Position numbers and translations under genes: made by a program. A stretch of DNA of 64,000 bases, taken from positions 36,948,745 to 37,012,744 of the forward strand of contig CM075102.1 in assembly GCA_037576195.1 (NCBI GenBank). The letters run 5' to 3'. This document shows, piece after piece, positions 22,107 to 32,818 of the stretch (its first letter is position 1; each line of letters begins with the position of its first letter). The notes below the pieces were generated by a model that did not search any database, was not told the DNA's origin, and was given only the letters and a program-made list of their open reading frames with translations. The DNA comes from Phytoseiulus persimilis (lineage: Eukaryota > Arthropoda > Arachnida > Mesostigmata > Phytoseiidae).

Positions 22107-25027
22107 ATCAAGCGACGGAAGTGGCGTTTATCACCGACTTCCGCGAGCTACTGGCCGCCGCCGCCCCTGCTGCCACCCCCGCTGCGTGTTACTTCTTGCC
22201 TTGCTTATTCGGTCGCGGGAGACACTCTGGTCATGGCGGGTGGATGGCTGTGAATGTTAGATGGATGAACGGACCCGGAAAGCTGCTCGCGTAACTGCGA
22301 CACAGCCGGCTCCGCATGGGTTGGCGGCAACGAAGAGTGCACAACAAACGACTTTCGACGCGAACTTCCGCTAGCGTCGGACGATGATGCGTTCTCGATG
22401 TTGAGGTGCAGATCCAACTGCGCGCGGGCCGGAATGAGCTCTAGGAAGGCCAAAAAAGGAGGTTGTAAACTTCGTCGGTCCTGTCGACGGTCCCGAGAAC
22501 CCCCAGGATCATCACCGTTGGCAAGAGCTGAATCTCTGCTGTGGCCTGGAGGGGCAACGCGCGATCAGTAGACAACGCCATTCACCGCAACGCCAATCTC
22601 CGTGGGGCTTCGATCCCCGGTGGCTGTCGTCAGATTGGTATGAAGCTCGAGTATTATACACGACCGTCCATCAGCTCGCCGCGACGTGCATGTACGATGC
22701 AAGGCGGAGATGCACGAGATAATACGCGAGGGGCCTGATCCTCAGAATATTGAATTGATCTTCTGGCCACGAATAGTTGGCAACAAGGAAGGAGCGTCAC
22801 GCTCATGTCAGTTGGGTGAACCAAGTTGTCGTTTGTGACTGCAGGCTCGTGTAGTCATCGCCAGAATGGGAATTCTGCTCCCGGGATGAGCCTTTCGGAG
22901 ATACCTCCGAGGAATCGATCGAAGCTCTCGATAGCGACGTGTATTGTGATTCCAGATGTCCGGTCCTCTGCGACAAAGGAATCAGAGACAAGATGAAAGG
23001 AATATCGGAAGAGTGGCGATATTTCGTTTCAATCGCTGTTACGGCTGAGACGCAGCAAGGAATCTGTGTGCGGAGAGGCGGATCCACTAGTCGCGTAATC
23101 TTATTCGCCCGCTTCTTCTCTTTACATATGAGTGTCTCGATGCCCCGACGGCTTGTTGGGATTTCGTGTGGGGAGAGCAAATATTGACACTTTTCGCTGA
23201 TTTTCTCCGCCTAATGAAGGATTTCCTCGATTCCGACGCACCCGGCTGAAAATGTTCCCGAAACACCCACTCATTCAACTTGTCTATTTCCGCGCCGCTC
23301 TGCGCTTGGGAAGTGTCTTCCATGGGAAATTTCGCATCCCGGCAGCGGTGTTGCTCTCTTCCGATCGCACACCACTGACTCTGAATTTGTTTAAGTGAAA
23401 CGTTGTGCGTTCGCGTCTTAATCTGAAATATAGGACGGCTCGGGGACCGGCATTTGCCCTGCAAATCAGAGTTAGCCTGGAGAGGAGGGAACCAGGAAGC
23501 GGAAACCGTTCCTGGAGCTCCTCTTCTACAATGATGACGATCCTCGGTTCGTCGTCACTATTGTTGTTGTTCGGCTGAGGAGGCTGTTCTGCGTCATTGC
23601 GGCTACCACGGTCGAAAACGATAATGATCGAGGATCAAATCGCTGAAAACAAGATGGAAACGACCTCAGTTGAGAGGGGAATGTTTTGATGAATTGAATC
23701 GACGTATCGTTCGTTCGGAACTCCAGAGCCTTCGGAGCGATGCGTGGCCGTGCAAGCGTCGACGTTTGAATTCGCAGATGCCGGCGAGGAACGGGGAGAC
23801 GCCGCTAGCTGTTCGTTGCCATCGAAAGACGTAAGGGTATGAAGATGAAACAGAGCAACTCGAGAAGGGAGCTTTCGGAGGCTCGAAACAAATAACCAGA
23901 GGAGCAAGGAATTCCTCTTTGGCGTTGACACGTCGACTTGCGTTCCTCGGCAGAGCGTGCAACCAACCGACCCACGAAACGACCGCCAGCTCCACCGCCA
24001 CCGGGGTTGTCAAAGGAAGATGCACATCACGTGTGTTGGAGCGCATGTATGGATACGTTCGAGTGTGTACATGTCGGAGTCTGATTCGATACGCGCGGAA
24101 GTTTGAGCTCGCAGAATAGGTGCAGACTGCTACGCCAAAGACGATAATAACAAGACGAGCAGGAGCTTGAACAGGGTCCGCAAAGTCAGCGAACCAGCCC
24201 GATTCTATTGAAGTGTTCTCGGTTCGACGATGACAGTGCTGGAAGTTATCGGAGTGATCGTGTCCAAACCTACTCTCTTTCCGGAATGCATCGACAGGAA
24301 ACGCGACGGAGGGGCTGATTGACACGCAGGAGCTCAGAGACAGCAAACTGCACGTTTTCACAGAGATTCCCGAGTATCCGGATTTCTCCCCCGGTCGTGG
24401 AGAGAGCGCAGTCTGCGGGTGGTGCGGACTCCGATGACGACCGCTACGTAAGAAGAGAACGCTCGTCTAGCTATCGGGAACCGGGCTGTCAGCGAGGTCC
24501 CCGGGAGCTCCATTTTCCGGTGCGGAGCCCTCTTGAGAAATTCGGATCGGAGAACAAGCAAACGATCGAATGCTTCTCACAAAGTTCCTGCAGCGACGGA
24601 GACTGTCGCTCCATGACAGAGTTCCAGCGGCGCTGAGTCCGCTGCGTTCGAGGAAAGGGGAATCCAATCCCGGGACGTCTTCCGGAAGGAGAGAAATTCT
24701 TATATAGTACCTAATAATAACAGAAACGCTCTATGCGATCACACGGAGATGAGGATGTTGCCCGTTTCTTCCGGCCGATAACACCGCCGGGGCCGTAATG
24801 GAAGGATGATGAGTGCAGTCATCCTGCAGCTGGAGATAAGTTTGTTCATCATCGTATTTATAGATCTTCATCTGCGGTCGCACGCGCCATGTGTCGTTCG
24901 CGACAGCTTCGGTATATGCGATTAAAGGAAGAATTCCGGACTTCTGAACGAGCCAAGGTCGCTTCAGGCGGTTCCCTTGCGAGAGCACGCGCGTCTTGGC
25001 GAACTTTATTTTTTATATCGCAAGACC
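22107..25027. other. Unresolved stretch with competing frames on both strands
   Basis: At 22865-23090 both strands are open. The plus strand reads an acidic peptide (EWEFCSRDEPFGDTSEES) with weak splice sites; the minus strand reads a serine/threonine-rich tail behind a good acceptor (GCTGCGTCTCAG) and ends in TGA at about 22803. At 23666-24361 a 231-codon minus frame contains a hydrophobic patch (LVIIVFGVAVCTY) and coding-like base use. I could not decide which, if any, is real. Confidence 0.35.
25005..25010 (-). other. Poly(A) signal AATAAA (minus strand)
   Basis: TTTATT on the plus strand reads AATAAA on the minus strand. It lies 17 nt beyond the stop codon of the candidate last exon ending at 25028, a very short but workable 3' UTR. 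Confidence 0.4.
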
Positions 25028-25244
25028 TCACTTCTTCATGACGTCCTTCCGCCAGATGTTCATAACGAAAATAAGTTCCAGAAGCATTCGGACGTCTCCT
25101 CCCTCCGCACAGCTTTTGGTTCCGATGCTGCCCTTGTGGCTACTTCGTTCCTTGAGGGCTGGTGTGTTTTTCCGTTGCATTTTTACGAAAGAGCTACGTT
25201 TGTCCTCTCCATCGTGCCACACGCCATCATCAAGAATCAATAAC
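25028..25244 (-). CDS. Candidate last exon of a hypothetical gene
   Basis: The minus strand has an acceptor with a pyrimidine tract (TCTCTCGATCTATTAG) at 25250-25245, then 71 codons starting LLILDDGVWHDGEDKR and ending NIWRKDVMKK before TGA. First codon positions are 33% G, 37% A, 20% C and 10% T, one of the strongest coding patterns in the window, and about 59% of third positions are G or C. An AATAAA follows directly. Entry needs two bases from an upstream exon; a short exon at about 26345-26291 ending GTTGG/GTAGGT has the right phase, but the link would span about 1 kb. Plus-strand frames overlap. Function unknown. Confidence 0.38.
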
Positions 25245-26679
25245 CTAATAGATCGAGAGAGCTCCGGTCGAAGTATTGCGCATCGATGCCGGGTGCTGCT
25301 CCAGCGGCTCCTGCAGCGGCGGCGGCGGCGGCGGCTCCAAAGTGAGGCGGAGATTGCCTGCGGAGCTGTCGAGAGGCTTGTCCGATCTTCTGGCTTTCAG
25401 GCGGCAGCCGGATATGTTTTCCTGTTTTCGTATCACATGGCGTACCGCCGATTGTCTCCGCGCTGGAAGGCTGCTCCGGTCTCTCGAGTGTGCATCGCTC
25501 CTGTTTTCGTTCCCGGGGGCCTTCTTGCGCTGAAACGAAACGTTGCGGCCTGAAACTTCAGCTGATCAGTTTCTTCCTCTTTCACGGGACCCTCTTCGTG
25601 AGCCGCTCCCAATCCTGAACGGCTCTCGGTTCACCGCACTTTTCTTCTCCTCTCTCGGAGGCGGCGAATCCCGCCGTGAGCTGCACAGCTACGGCGCTCC
25701 ACCTTCCAGCTCGTCGGCGAGCGAACTGGCTCTATCGCCGCATCGGTGGCGGCGGCGGCATTCCTCAGAAGCGGGCGTGCGGGTGTGCGGGCAGGCGGGC
25801 TTTGTTCGCTCAGCTACGCTCAACAGACGTTTCACACTCGACGTCACGCCACTGCTGAGAGTTCACGGGAGGGGGAGGGAAAGACAGCCAGCTCGTGCCG
25901 GAAAAGAGATCAACAGGAAGAACGCGGCGAAAACAGCTCCCGGTCTCTTTCATGAGCGCACAATGAGCGAACATGGCTGCGCAGGAGCAACACTCGGCAT
26001 ACAACGGCTCGAACGCAAATTTCGCTCCACAGGTGTGCTTGTCACAAGCGAGAGGAATTTCCCTTCATTTTGCTCAGGAACTCTGCGTGATCGTTGGCGC
26101 CGAACATTCACCACCACCGCGTCGAGCAGGGGGAACCGCCGCAGCCGATCTCGTGTCGGCCAAACGCATTTGTTCTGAGTGAACTGCCTTGCCTCGTTCG
26201 CATCATTTCTCCCCTACATCTACTTTCTTTTCACTTCCGTTTCTGGGGCGTACGCGTTTCTGGGCTGCCGCTGCCGAGAGCTCAGGAGACCTACCCAACG
26301 AACGTGCGGACCACTCGGCCATCTGGTCGGTTTACAAGCAAGCTCTAGACTAACGAGCGCGCCATCATAGATATCCAAGAGTAGGACAACGTGAACACAC
26401 TCGGGCGAGGTGGAAAGACAACGAGCTGCTCGACATGCGGAGCATTCGACCCCCGGCGTTTAGCGGGGTAATCGTCTCTGCGATGCTCGGCACGGCCGCC
26501 GCCCTGTCTGCAATCATCTCTTTGCTTCGTTCCACAAGGAAACAGACACTCGAGTCAGACTCCCTTCCGCAACCTCTCACCACGAGAGTCTGAACCGGGT
26601 CCGCGCGTTAGCGGCTCCCAGCCCGACTGTTCTCAGCATTGCGCTTGTCACGTTCCAAATGTTCCTGTTGAGCAGACTG
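25245..26679. other. No confident gene; GGC repeat inside open frames
   Basis: Plus frames 24996-25553 and 25543-26178 and minus frame 25245-25436 (with a proline run read from the GCC repeat) are all open. None has a convincing pair of splice sites; there is no GT donor on the minus strand between 25430 and 25255. Confidence 0.4.
25315..25335. repeat. (GGC)n trinucleotide repeat
   Basis: Seven GGC/GCG units. Read in the six frames this gives alanine, glycine or proline runs. Confidence 0.9.
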
Positions 26680-27226
26680 ACTTGTCGACGGCCAATCCGG
26701 ACGGACCCGTCCCCACATGAACTTCAATGTTATCGAAGAGAGTTGTTTGGAAACGGAGCAAGAACTCTTCTGGACTGTCACTGACCGTATCAACCAAGGA
26801 CTGGCCGTCGTTCCCGAGATCCCGCTATATGAGGAAGGGATGCTTAGAATCGGTAACAATTTTTACCTTTGAATCATTCAGTGAGAGCGGGCGAGCTCAA
26901 TTGAGGTAAACCACAGATGCGACCACTGAAATATCTTGAGACGTCGGTACTTTCCGATCCCACGCTGCTCTGCACTACTGCATCAGACGGGTGATCTCAA
27001 AACATGCGGCATTCTGGATGGCACACACGGTGTGATTCGGACATATAGTCTTCAACCTCGGGAGGGAGATGGCTGCAAAGCGGGGGGTGACGAGGTTTAT
27101 CAGCAACGGAGCTCTTGAAGTCACACTTTGGAATGAAGGACCTGAAGGCCATGAAGGAGTGCTTTCAGGGAGGAAATGTTCATTTCCCGAGCGAAACGAA
27201 TTACTGACCCTCTTATTTCCTTGCAG
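26680..27226 (+). CDS. Coding-like fragments in three frames, last one ending at a strong donor
   Basis: From about 26682 a 62-codon frame reads NFNVIEESCLETEQELFW and on to EEGMLRIGNNFYL before TGA, with a possible donor at ATCG/GTAACA. A second fragment (26917-26994) starts ATG and reads MRPLKYLETSVLSDPTLL. A third starts at ATG 27069 (good context, G at -3 and +4), reads MAAKRGVTRFISNGALEV, and ends at CTTGCAG/GTGAGT at 27226/27227 in phase 2. A phase-matched last exon could follow CTACTCCAG at about 27441 and give a 65-aa product. The pieces may be separate exons, or a decayed gene with frameshifts. The third is the most credible. Product unknown. Confidence 0.3.
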
Positions 27227-27363
27227 GTGAGTGTTTTCGATCCGCCTTTCGCCTGCGACCGGTAACTCGTCATGGAACGTGAAATCGACGGCTAAGTCCC
27301 CTGGAGCGATAAGTTAGGGACAAGGTACTAATTGTTGTCATATAATTACATTTGGGGCGCGGA

Positions 27364-27374
27364 GGGGGGGGGGG
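27364..27374. repeat. Poly-G run, 11 nt
   Basis: Eleven consecutive G residues on the plus strand. Confidence 0.85.
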
Positions 27375-27956
27375 CTACGCGATAGAGAGGGGACGGGAAG
27401 ATGAGAACAGACAAAAACCTCAGCGCCTCTCACGCTTGTACTACTCCAGCCGCCATCATCGTAGAGCCAGAGCGCTGTACGGGGGCTGAGGGAAGAGGGG
27501 CAATTTAATTGCCGAACCGCTCCCGTGGTCTTCGTCGCGTCGTCCTTGCTCGCCTCTCCATCGTCGGATCCCAGCACCCCCGACCGTCGCTCCTCCGGCA
27601 GCACATCAAGTTATCCAAAAGATTTTTATAACTGCTCCGCCTGTTCCCGATGTCAAGCTCCCCCTCCTCCATTCATGGAACGACGGAAGAAGCGAGGAGC
27701 ACACGCCCGAGCCGCTGGTGCTGGCGGCGAGCGAAGGGCGGGAAACCGTGAGAAACTCATTGTATAAAAACTATGCCAGTGTTCGATTTGCCGAGAGATC
27801 TGACGATATTCCGTGATCGGATTTGCATTACCTCTCGTATGAGGAGAGCAACTTAAACTAGTCCCAAGAGCTTTTTCCCGGCCACCTCGCTTATCGGCTC
27901 GCTGGCGACGTCGAGTGAATTCCTTTCCGCGGGAGCAATCGTTTTTGAATAATCGA

Positions 27957-27980
27957 ATCGTCGCTCGCTCGCTCGTTCGC
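27957..27980. repeat. (TCGC)n microsatellite
   Basis: Tandem TCGC units with one TTGC-like variant (GCTCGTTCGC). Confidence 0.85.
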
Positions 27981-28635
27981 TTAGTCAGTCGGTCACCTTC
28001 CGCACATTTCCAACTTGCAAGCTGTACTTGCCTTCAGTTTTCTACGGTGAAATCCGCCGGCGAGCACTCGATGGACCTCATTTTCGACAATGGAATAATT
28101 ACTACCATCATCGACATCGATGCTTACACGACCAATCTCATACGATGGCTCATCACACGAGGCGGCCTGCAGTCGACCAACCACTTCGGCTCGGCGCTCG
28201 AGCGACCAGCAGACCGTTCCTCGTCGTCTCCCCTTCCGGGCTGCCAGTTACAGAGGGAACCGGTACGGTACGATGGAACTTGACAGTATCTTATTACGAA
28301 GTTTGGTCGGCCAGGGTGGCTGCTTTCTTGCCCGCCAACCCGCGAACTCTGCCGCCGAGCGGACCCCTTGTGCGAATGATTTCGTTATCTTCCTCAGATC
28401 TCGACAAAAACGTTGCAAGCTTTTGGGGATGAGGAAGGGATACTCCGACGTCGAGGTGGCTACCTTGGTTTCCTCAGGTTTGAGCGCCGCGGATGCTCGC
28501 TCTGTCACTGCCAACTCAGAGCCCCCGGGGAACTTCCACCAACGCCTCCAAAGAGGCGACATGTTGTGTTCCTCCTGGCAAGCGGGTTGCCACACGACGT
28601 CGTAGATCCTTGGGCGGGTCGCCTCCGTTCATTAG

Positions 28636-29292
28636 TGGAACGAGGTGCGCGACTCAAGTCAAACACCGAGTCTCACGAGCGCCCATCGCGACTCCACGGT
28701 GAAAATTACGAGCTCTCCCTTCGATCCGGATGTATCCTCGGCTCTCCTGATTCCGTATCCGACGCGGAGCGTGCTCCTTCCGCCACTGGTTTGGTTCGAT
28801 CTTTCCCGGAGAAAAAATTGTAGTCCATACTTACGGCGGGCGGCGGCGAACGCGTGCCTCGAAACTTTCGAGCCGGAGGGCAATGATCGCAGGTACGTGC
28901 GGATTCCAATGGAATCGTAGAAGCCCGTCGACTCTGTTGGATTCGATCTTAGTCTCCGCCAGCCCGGTCATCGGGGGAACATGGAGGCGATGAAGAAGAA
29001 AATAAGAGACGCGATGGTTCTTCCTTCTATCTCCTGCTCCTCATTCCGCGAATCCCATCTCTCCTTTTTGCTTACCGATCTTCTCTCGATCTCCTTCTAT
29101 TCAGTCGTCGTCCTTTACTCGATCCTACATCGGACGGGGGCGAAAGGAGTGAAGGCGTTGGATAACATGGAGCAAGTGAGGAAAAGTTTTCTCATGTGCC
29201 GGCTGCACTCGACCCTCGTTTTGCGCGGCAGCTCTTTCGATGGCTCTTCATTGGGCCTGCGTCGCCGTCAAGGGGCGAAAGCGATCTTCTGA
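28636..29292 (+). CDS. Two candidate 3' exons of a hypothetical membrane protein
   Basis: Exon a (28636-28892) follows CCTCCGTTCATTAG, starts WNEVRDSSQTPSLTS and ends GNDR at the strong donor ATCGCAG/GTACGT, phase 2. Exon b starts at 28953 after GATTCGATCTTAG, a 60-nt intron, and keeps the frame through MEAMKKKIRD and a membrane-type stretch (LLSISFYSVVVLYSIL) to TGA at 29290-29292. A further donor at GAGCAA/GTGAGG (about 29175) would shorten exon b. First-position base use of exon a is balanced in G and A with low T, as in coding DNA. The 5' end is not found. A long competing plus frame (about 28400-28823) covers exon a. The ATG at 28981 has an ideal context and could start its own ORF. Confidence 0.33.
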
Positions 29293-29861
29293 GTGCCCTT
29301 CAACTCTCTTCTGTTTTCAGAGATCGTCTTTGATGACTCTTGTCCGATTTGTTCCTATGCTTAACACTTCACTCTGAAATTTCTAGGGCGAAAACGAGCG
29401 GGGAAGAATTGTGTGACGACTCGATCACGGCCCGCTCGACGTCGATGCTCGCTACATTCATAGCAACGATGTGATCTAAACAGCTTGATGGCAAACTGTA
29501 CGGAGCACCACCACCACCCGAGTTTGCGCAGTCCGTTGCCATGTGCCAAAAGCTCGGCGTCGTCGTGTGGAAAGGATGAGAGCGGTGAAAACCTTCCTCG
29601 GAGTCTAGTAGAGCGTAAGAAGAGCCGCGGTCTTTGGCGGCAGGCATCGAACTCCGAAGGCTCCGGCCCACCGAGCGGGATTACTTCAACGGTGCTATGC
29701 TTCCTGCGTGCAGATCGCTCAGACTACTCGGCCATCTCGTCCATCCATATCCTGATCTTCGCTCGCTATCCTCAGCCCTGGCTCCTCTCTGTGGCTCGGC
29801 GATCTATCCCTCGTGTTTTTTCCACTGTCGTTTACAAGCTCACGCGTGTTCCCTCGGTCCG
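29293..29861. other. No confident gene
   Basis: Overlapping frames lie on both strands. No poly(A) signal was seen for either neighbouring gene. Confidence 0.4.
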
Positions 29862-30242
29862 CTAGCAGCCTCCGGCGTGACGAACAGAAGTACGGTTCGG
29901 TGTCACGTGGGGAAACGCACTCCTCGACCCCCCTCCATAACAGCTCTCAATTTCACCACTGAGCTTTTCAAGGCAGTATACTTCGGATCTTGTTTCCAAA
30001 TAGCCGGAGCCGCTGGCAACGCTGTGGCTCCTAAAACATGGTACAGGTGTTTTGTAGTTGAGATTCGCAGTCACAGCACCCGGCACTCTGACCACCTCAT
30101 CGGACCACGCGGCGAGCTCCTCGGAATCAAGGAGAACACTAACGCCAGCGGAAAGTGTAGCTGTGTTGAGCAACAGAAATTCCACGGCTGCGAAAAGTAT
30201 AAACACAGTTTTCTTTCGCAGCTCATCCGTCGCGGATGCCAT
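29862..30242 (-). CDS. Single-exon ORF, 126 aa, signal-anchor or secreted protein
   Basis: On the minus strand an ATG in ideal context (A at -3, G at +4) opens MASATDELRKK followed by a hydrophobic stretch at about residues 12-38 (TVFILFAAVEFLLLNTATL). This looks like a signal anchor or first membrane helix. Then come an acidic segment (DSEELAAWSDEV) and a tail with a few cysteines (about residue 69 and later), ending in TAG. First codon positions are about 41% G and 18% T in the first half and 36% G in the second half, strongly coding-like. Positive residues just before the hydrophobic stretch suggest that it is anchored. A donor such as CCGAA/GTATAC could divert it to further exons, as in multi-pass proteins. 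No family is recognised. Confidence 0.4.
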   Translation of the reverse strand: MASATDELRKKTVFILFAAVEFLLLNTATLSAGVSVLLDSEELAAWSDEVVRVPGAVTANLNYKTPVPCFRSHSVASGSGYLETRSEVYCLEKLSGEIESCYGGGSRSAFPHVTPNRTSVRHAGGC

Positions 30243-32818
30243 TCTCACTTGAAAGAGCCGTGTCCTTAGCAGGACAGACCAGAAGGGGGCTCTCCACTCC
30301 GTTTCTGTAGTCCGAAGGGCCGAAGAGTCTGTCAGCACGGGGTTTTATGTGAGAATCCGACATTTGTAAATCCTAAGAGACACCAGGGATGAATATTTGA
30401 TTATCGAGTCGATTCTCGCTGCGAATGTCCTCCTTCGGCTGTAGGACGGAGACGATGCTCATAAAATAGTGCCATCGGTGGAGCAGATTGTTGGTGGGGC
30501 ATTGTCGCCGAAGTCTCTTCCCTCGGCAAGTAGCTCGACGGGAGCGGGTCAACGAGAAGATTTCCTCGTCGTTAAAGTTAGTGAGCAAAAAGGCCTTGTG
30601 AAAGCAAGGTGTGCATCACAGCTGTTCCTAATGAGATATACATTGGCCCTCTGGTGACACACAAGCTCTCCGGGCACAGCCGTCGTAGAGGGTCCCATCT
30701 CACCCTGAATCAACAAACTCGCTCTACTCCTCTCGAATGGCGATCAAGCCTCTCGCGTGCCCTATATTTCGCGTCTACAGGAAGGCGAAGATGGGGAGGG
30801 GAAAAGCAGCCGGATCATAGTCAGCTCTTCATCAATGAATATTTCATCGATCGCCTTTGTGCGCGTATTGGGATGGTCGGAAGAATGGTGGTGCGCCGTG
30901 CGCGTGCTGAACGTAAACTAGAAATCGGGGAGCGTGCGGAGTCGCATTAGCTCTCCGAGGTAAGTTGGGAAAGAGAAATACACCAATGATGGCTGAGAGC
31001 CATTTTCCCATTTCCGGCTCGAAATAACGGTTTGCTGAGGGTTCGAAGATATTTGTGTATCTAAGTAGCTTCTCTGAGCTCCTGGTAAAGATCAACGCGC
31101 TTCCTTCATCCGGATCTCGAAACCTTTGCCCGACCTTCGCCTCTCGCGGCGGTCGCCTGGTCGCAAAACAGGGATCATGAAAAATTTTATGGCTTTTTGA
31201 TATAGCTCGAGTTTTGCACGTCCCAGGAAGAACACACAATATCACGGCTTTGTCGTCGTTTCCTCACCCGTGTGCGGTGGCTCTCCCGAGACCGAGTCTC
31301 TCCCTCGTTCCCATTCGCGATTCAGTCGGTGGGAGCTCCTTCAGTAGTTTCGGGATTAGCTTCCATTCGATGTCTACTTAGACGCTGCCGAAGACTCCGG
31401 AATGTTCTGATTGATAGACTTCCATTGTCGGGACGAGCATTGACAGCGGCGGCGGGCGGCCCGATTGATCATCAGAAGTCATCGGTGGGGCAGGCATTCA
31501 AAGAAGAAGTTTCTTTCGATCTCAAAAGGTCCATACCAGCCATCAGGGCGGCGTTGCCAGCGCGACCCGCCGCCGCCGCCGCTCATAGTGATGTTCGTGA
31601 TGATAAACACAGGGCTCGAGCCTCCCGAATCACTTCAATGAGAAGATGGAACGTCGAGCAGCGTCCAGATATTACTGCCTTGCTCATACGACGGAGTCTC
31701 ACTGCCGGCGAGTGTGCGCAGGATGAGTTCCTGTCGACGGACGACAGAGGACAGCCAATCAGGAGTTGATTCAATCAGTTCGGCAACATCGTTTCGAGTT
31801 GTTTTCGAGGGCGTCTAACTGAGATCTCGAATCTGGATGCGGAGCGGACGGGTCCAGAGGAGAACATCTTCCGGCTTTGTGAGTGATCTTTCTGAGGACC
31901 ATTCAACACAGGCGATCTTGGAGCCGCTAGAATGTTGAGTTCCTTGCGACCGAGACTCCGCTGCGGTCCGGAAAGTCATGTGCGTCGGGGACGTCGAGAA
32001 TTCTGGACGGCCGCCGCAAGAATGGCCAGGAGACTGATGTTCTTCAGCTGAATTCGTCCAACCCTGTACATCGGCGAAGTCTGTGCTCTCTTTCGTGTCG
32101 TCGTCGCCGGACGATGGCATCTCCCTCAGACGTCGGGGACTTTCATCCCTCATCGTGATGCGTTGCCCGTCGTCTGTCGCATCATCAATATCAATAAAAA
32201 TCGTTAGGTGCCCCTTTTCTCGGTCGCTGCCCTTGGCCATCCAGACTAACTTAGGTCATCGCGGTCCGTCCGCGCGTCTGCCGTTTGTTCGCCGGCCGGC
32301 CGCGGCGCTGGCCTGCCTCCTCGACGGCGTGGCTTGCTGGCTGGCTGACGTTCGGCCGACGGGCCCACACAATACGTCCTTTCCATCGTTCCCGTCCCGG
32401 TCGCCCAACTGGAGACGTTTTTTTTCTCCTTTCTGAGGAGGCCTGCGGCTCTTTTCTATGGATGGAGTGGAACCAAGCGAGCGAGCTACGGGAACAGCGG
32501 CAGGGGAGACGCAGCGAGAGTGCGAGGGCAACTGCTTGATGCGGGACTTTGTGCGCTGGAGTCAATAGAGACGAGTTTACGCAAAGCTCCGAGAATAAAT
32601 ATGACCCTTTGTTAAATCGTTCTCGTCAAGCTGACGCACTCCGGCTGCGGCTCTTTCTGGTCGTCTGCTCTGTTCGCAGCTGCTTAATTGTGACAAATTT
32701 CAACGTCAGTCAGGTGCCACCGGTGCGAAAAGGCAATGCCAGAGATCGCCGCACCCGTCTGGACCCATTGCTAAACATGGGGCTGAGTGAAGAGGTACGA
32801 TCCGTTCGGGAGGTATTT
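30243..32818. other. No confident gene; one isolated strong donor
   Basis: CTCCGAG/GTAAGTTGG at 30959 is a near-perfect plus-strand donor, but two of the three frames before it close within about 40 nt and the third leaves at most some 13 codons, so it could end a short or non-coding exon. AATAAA occurs at 32594-32599 (+). Frames on both strands, such as 31272-31769 (+) and 31815-32240 (-), are unpaired. Confidence 0.4.

Larger units (their letters stand above)
27227..28635. other. Unresolved stretch with strong acceptors and open frames
   Basis: A plus-strand frame after CTTGCCTTCAG (from about 28040) reads STVKSAGEHSMDLIFDNG and onward with GC-rich third positions. A second acceptor, TATCTTCCTCAG at about 28400, opens a 140-codon plus frame ending in TAG at 28823 that competes with the exon called at 28636. 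A minus-strand frame (27993-28184) is also coding-like. I cannot choose among them. Confidence 0.35.

Noticed and set aside
22600..22635. TGGGG CTTCGAT CCCCG resembling a tRNA T-arm
   Set aside because: The loop is shifted from the TTCRA consensus and no D-arm or acceptor stem matches.
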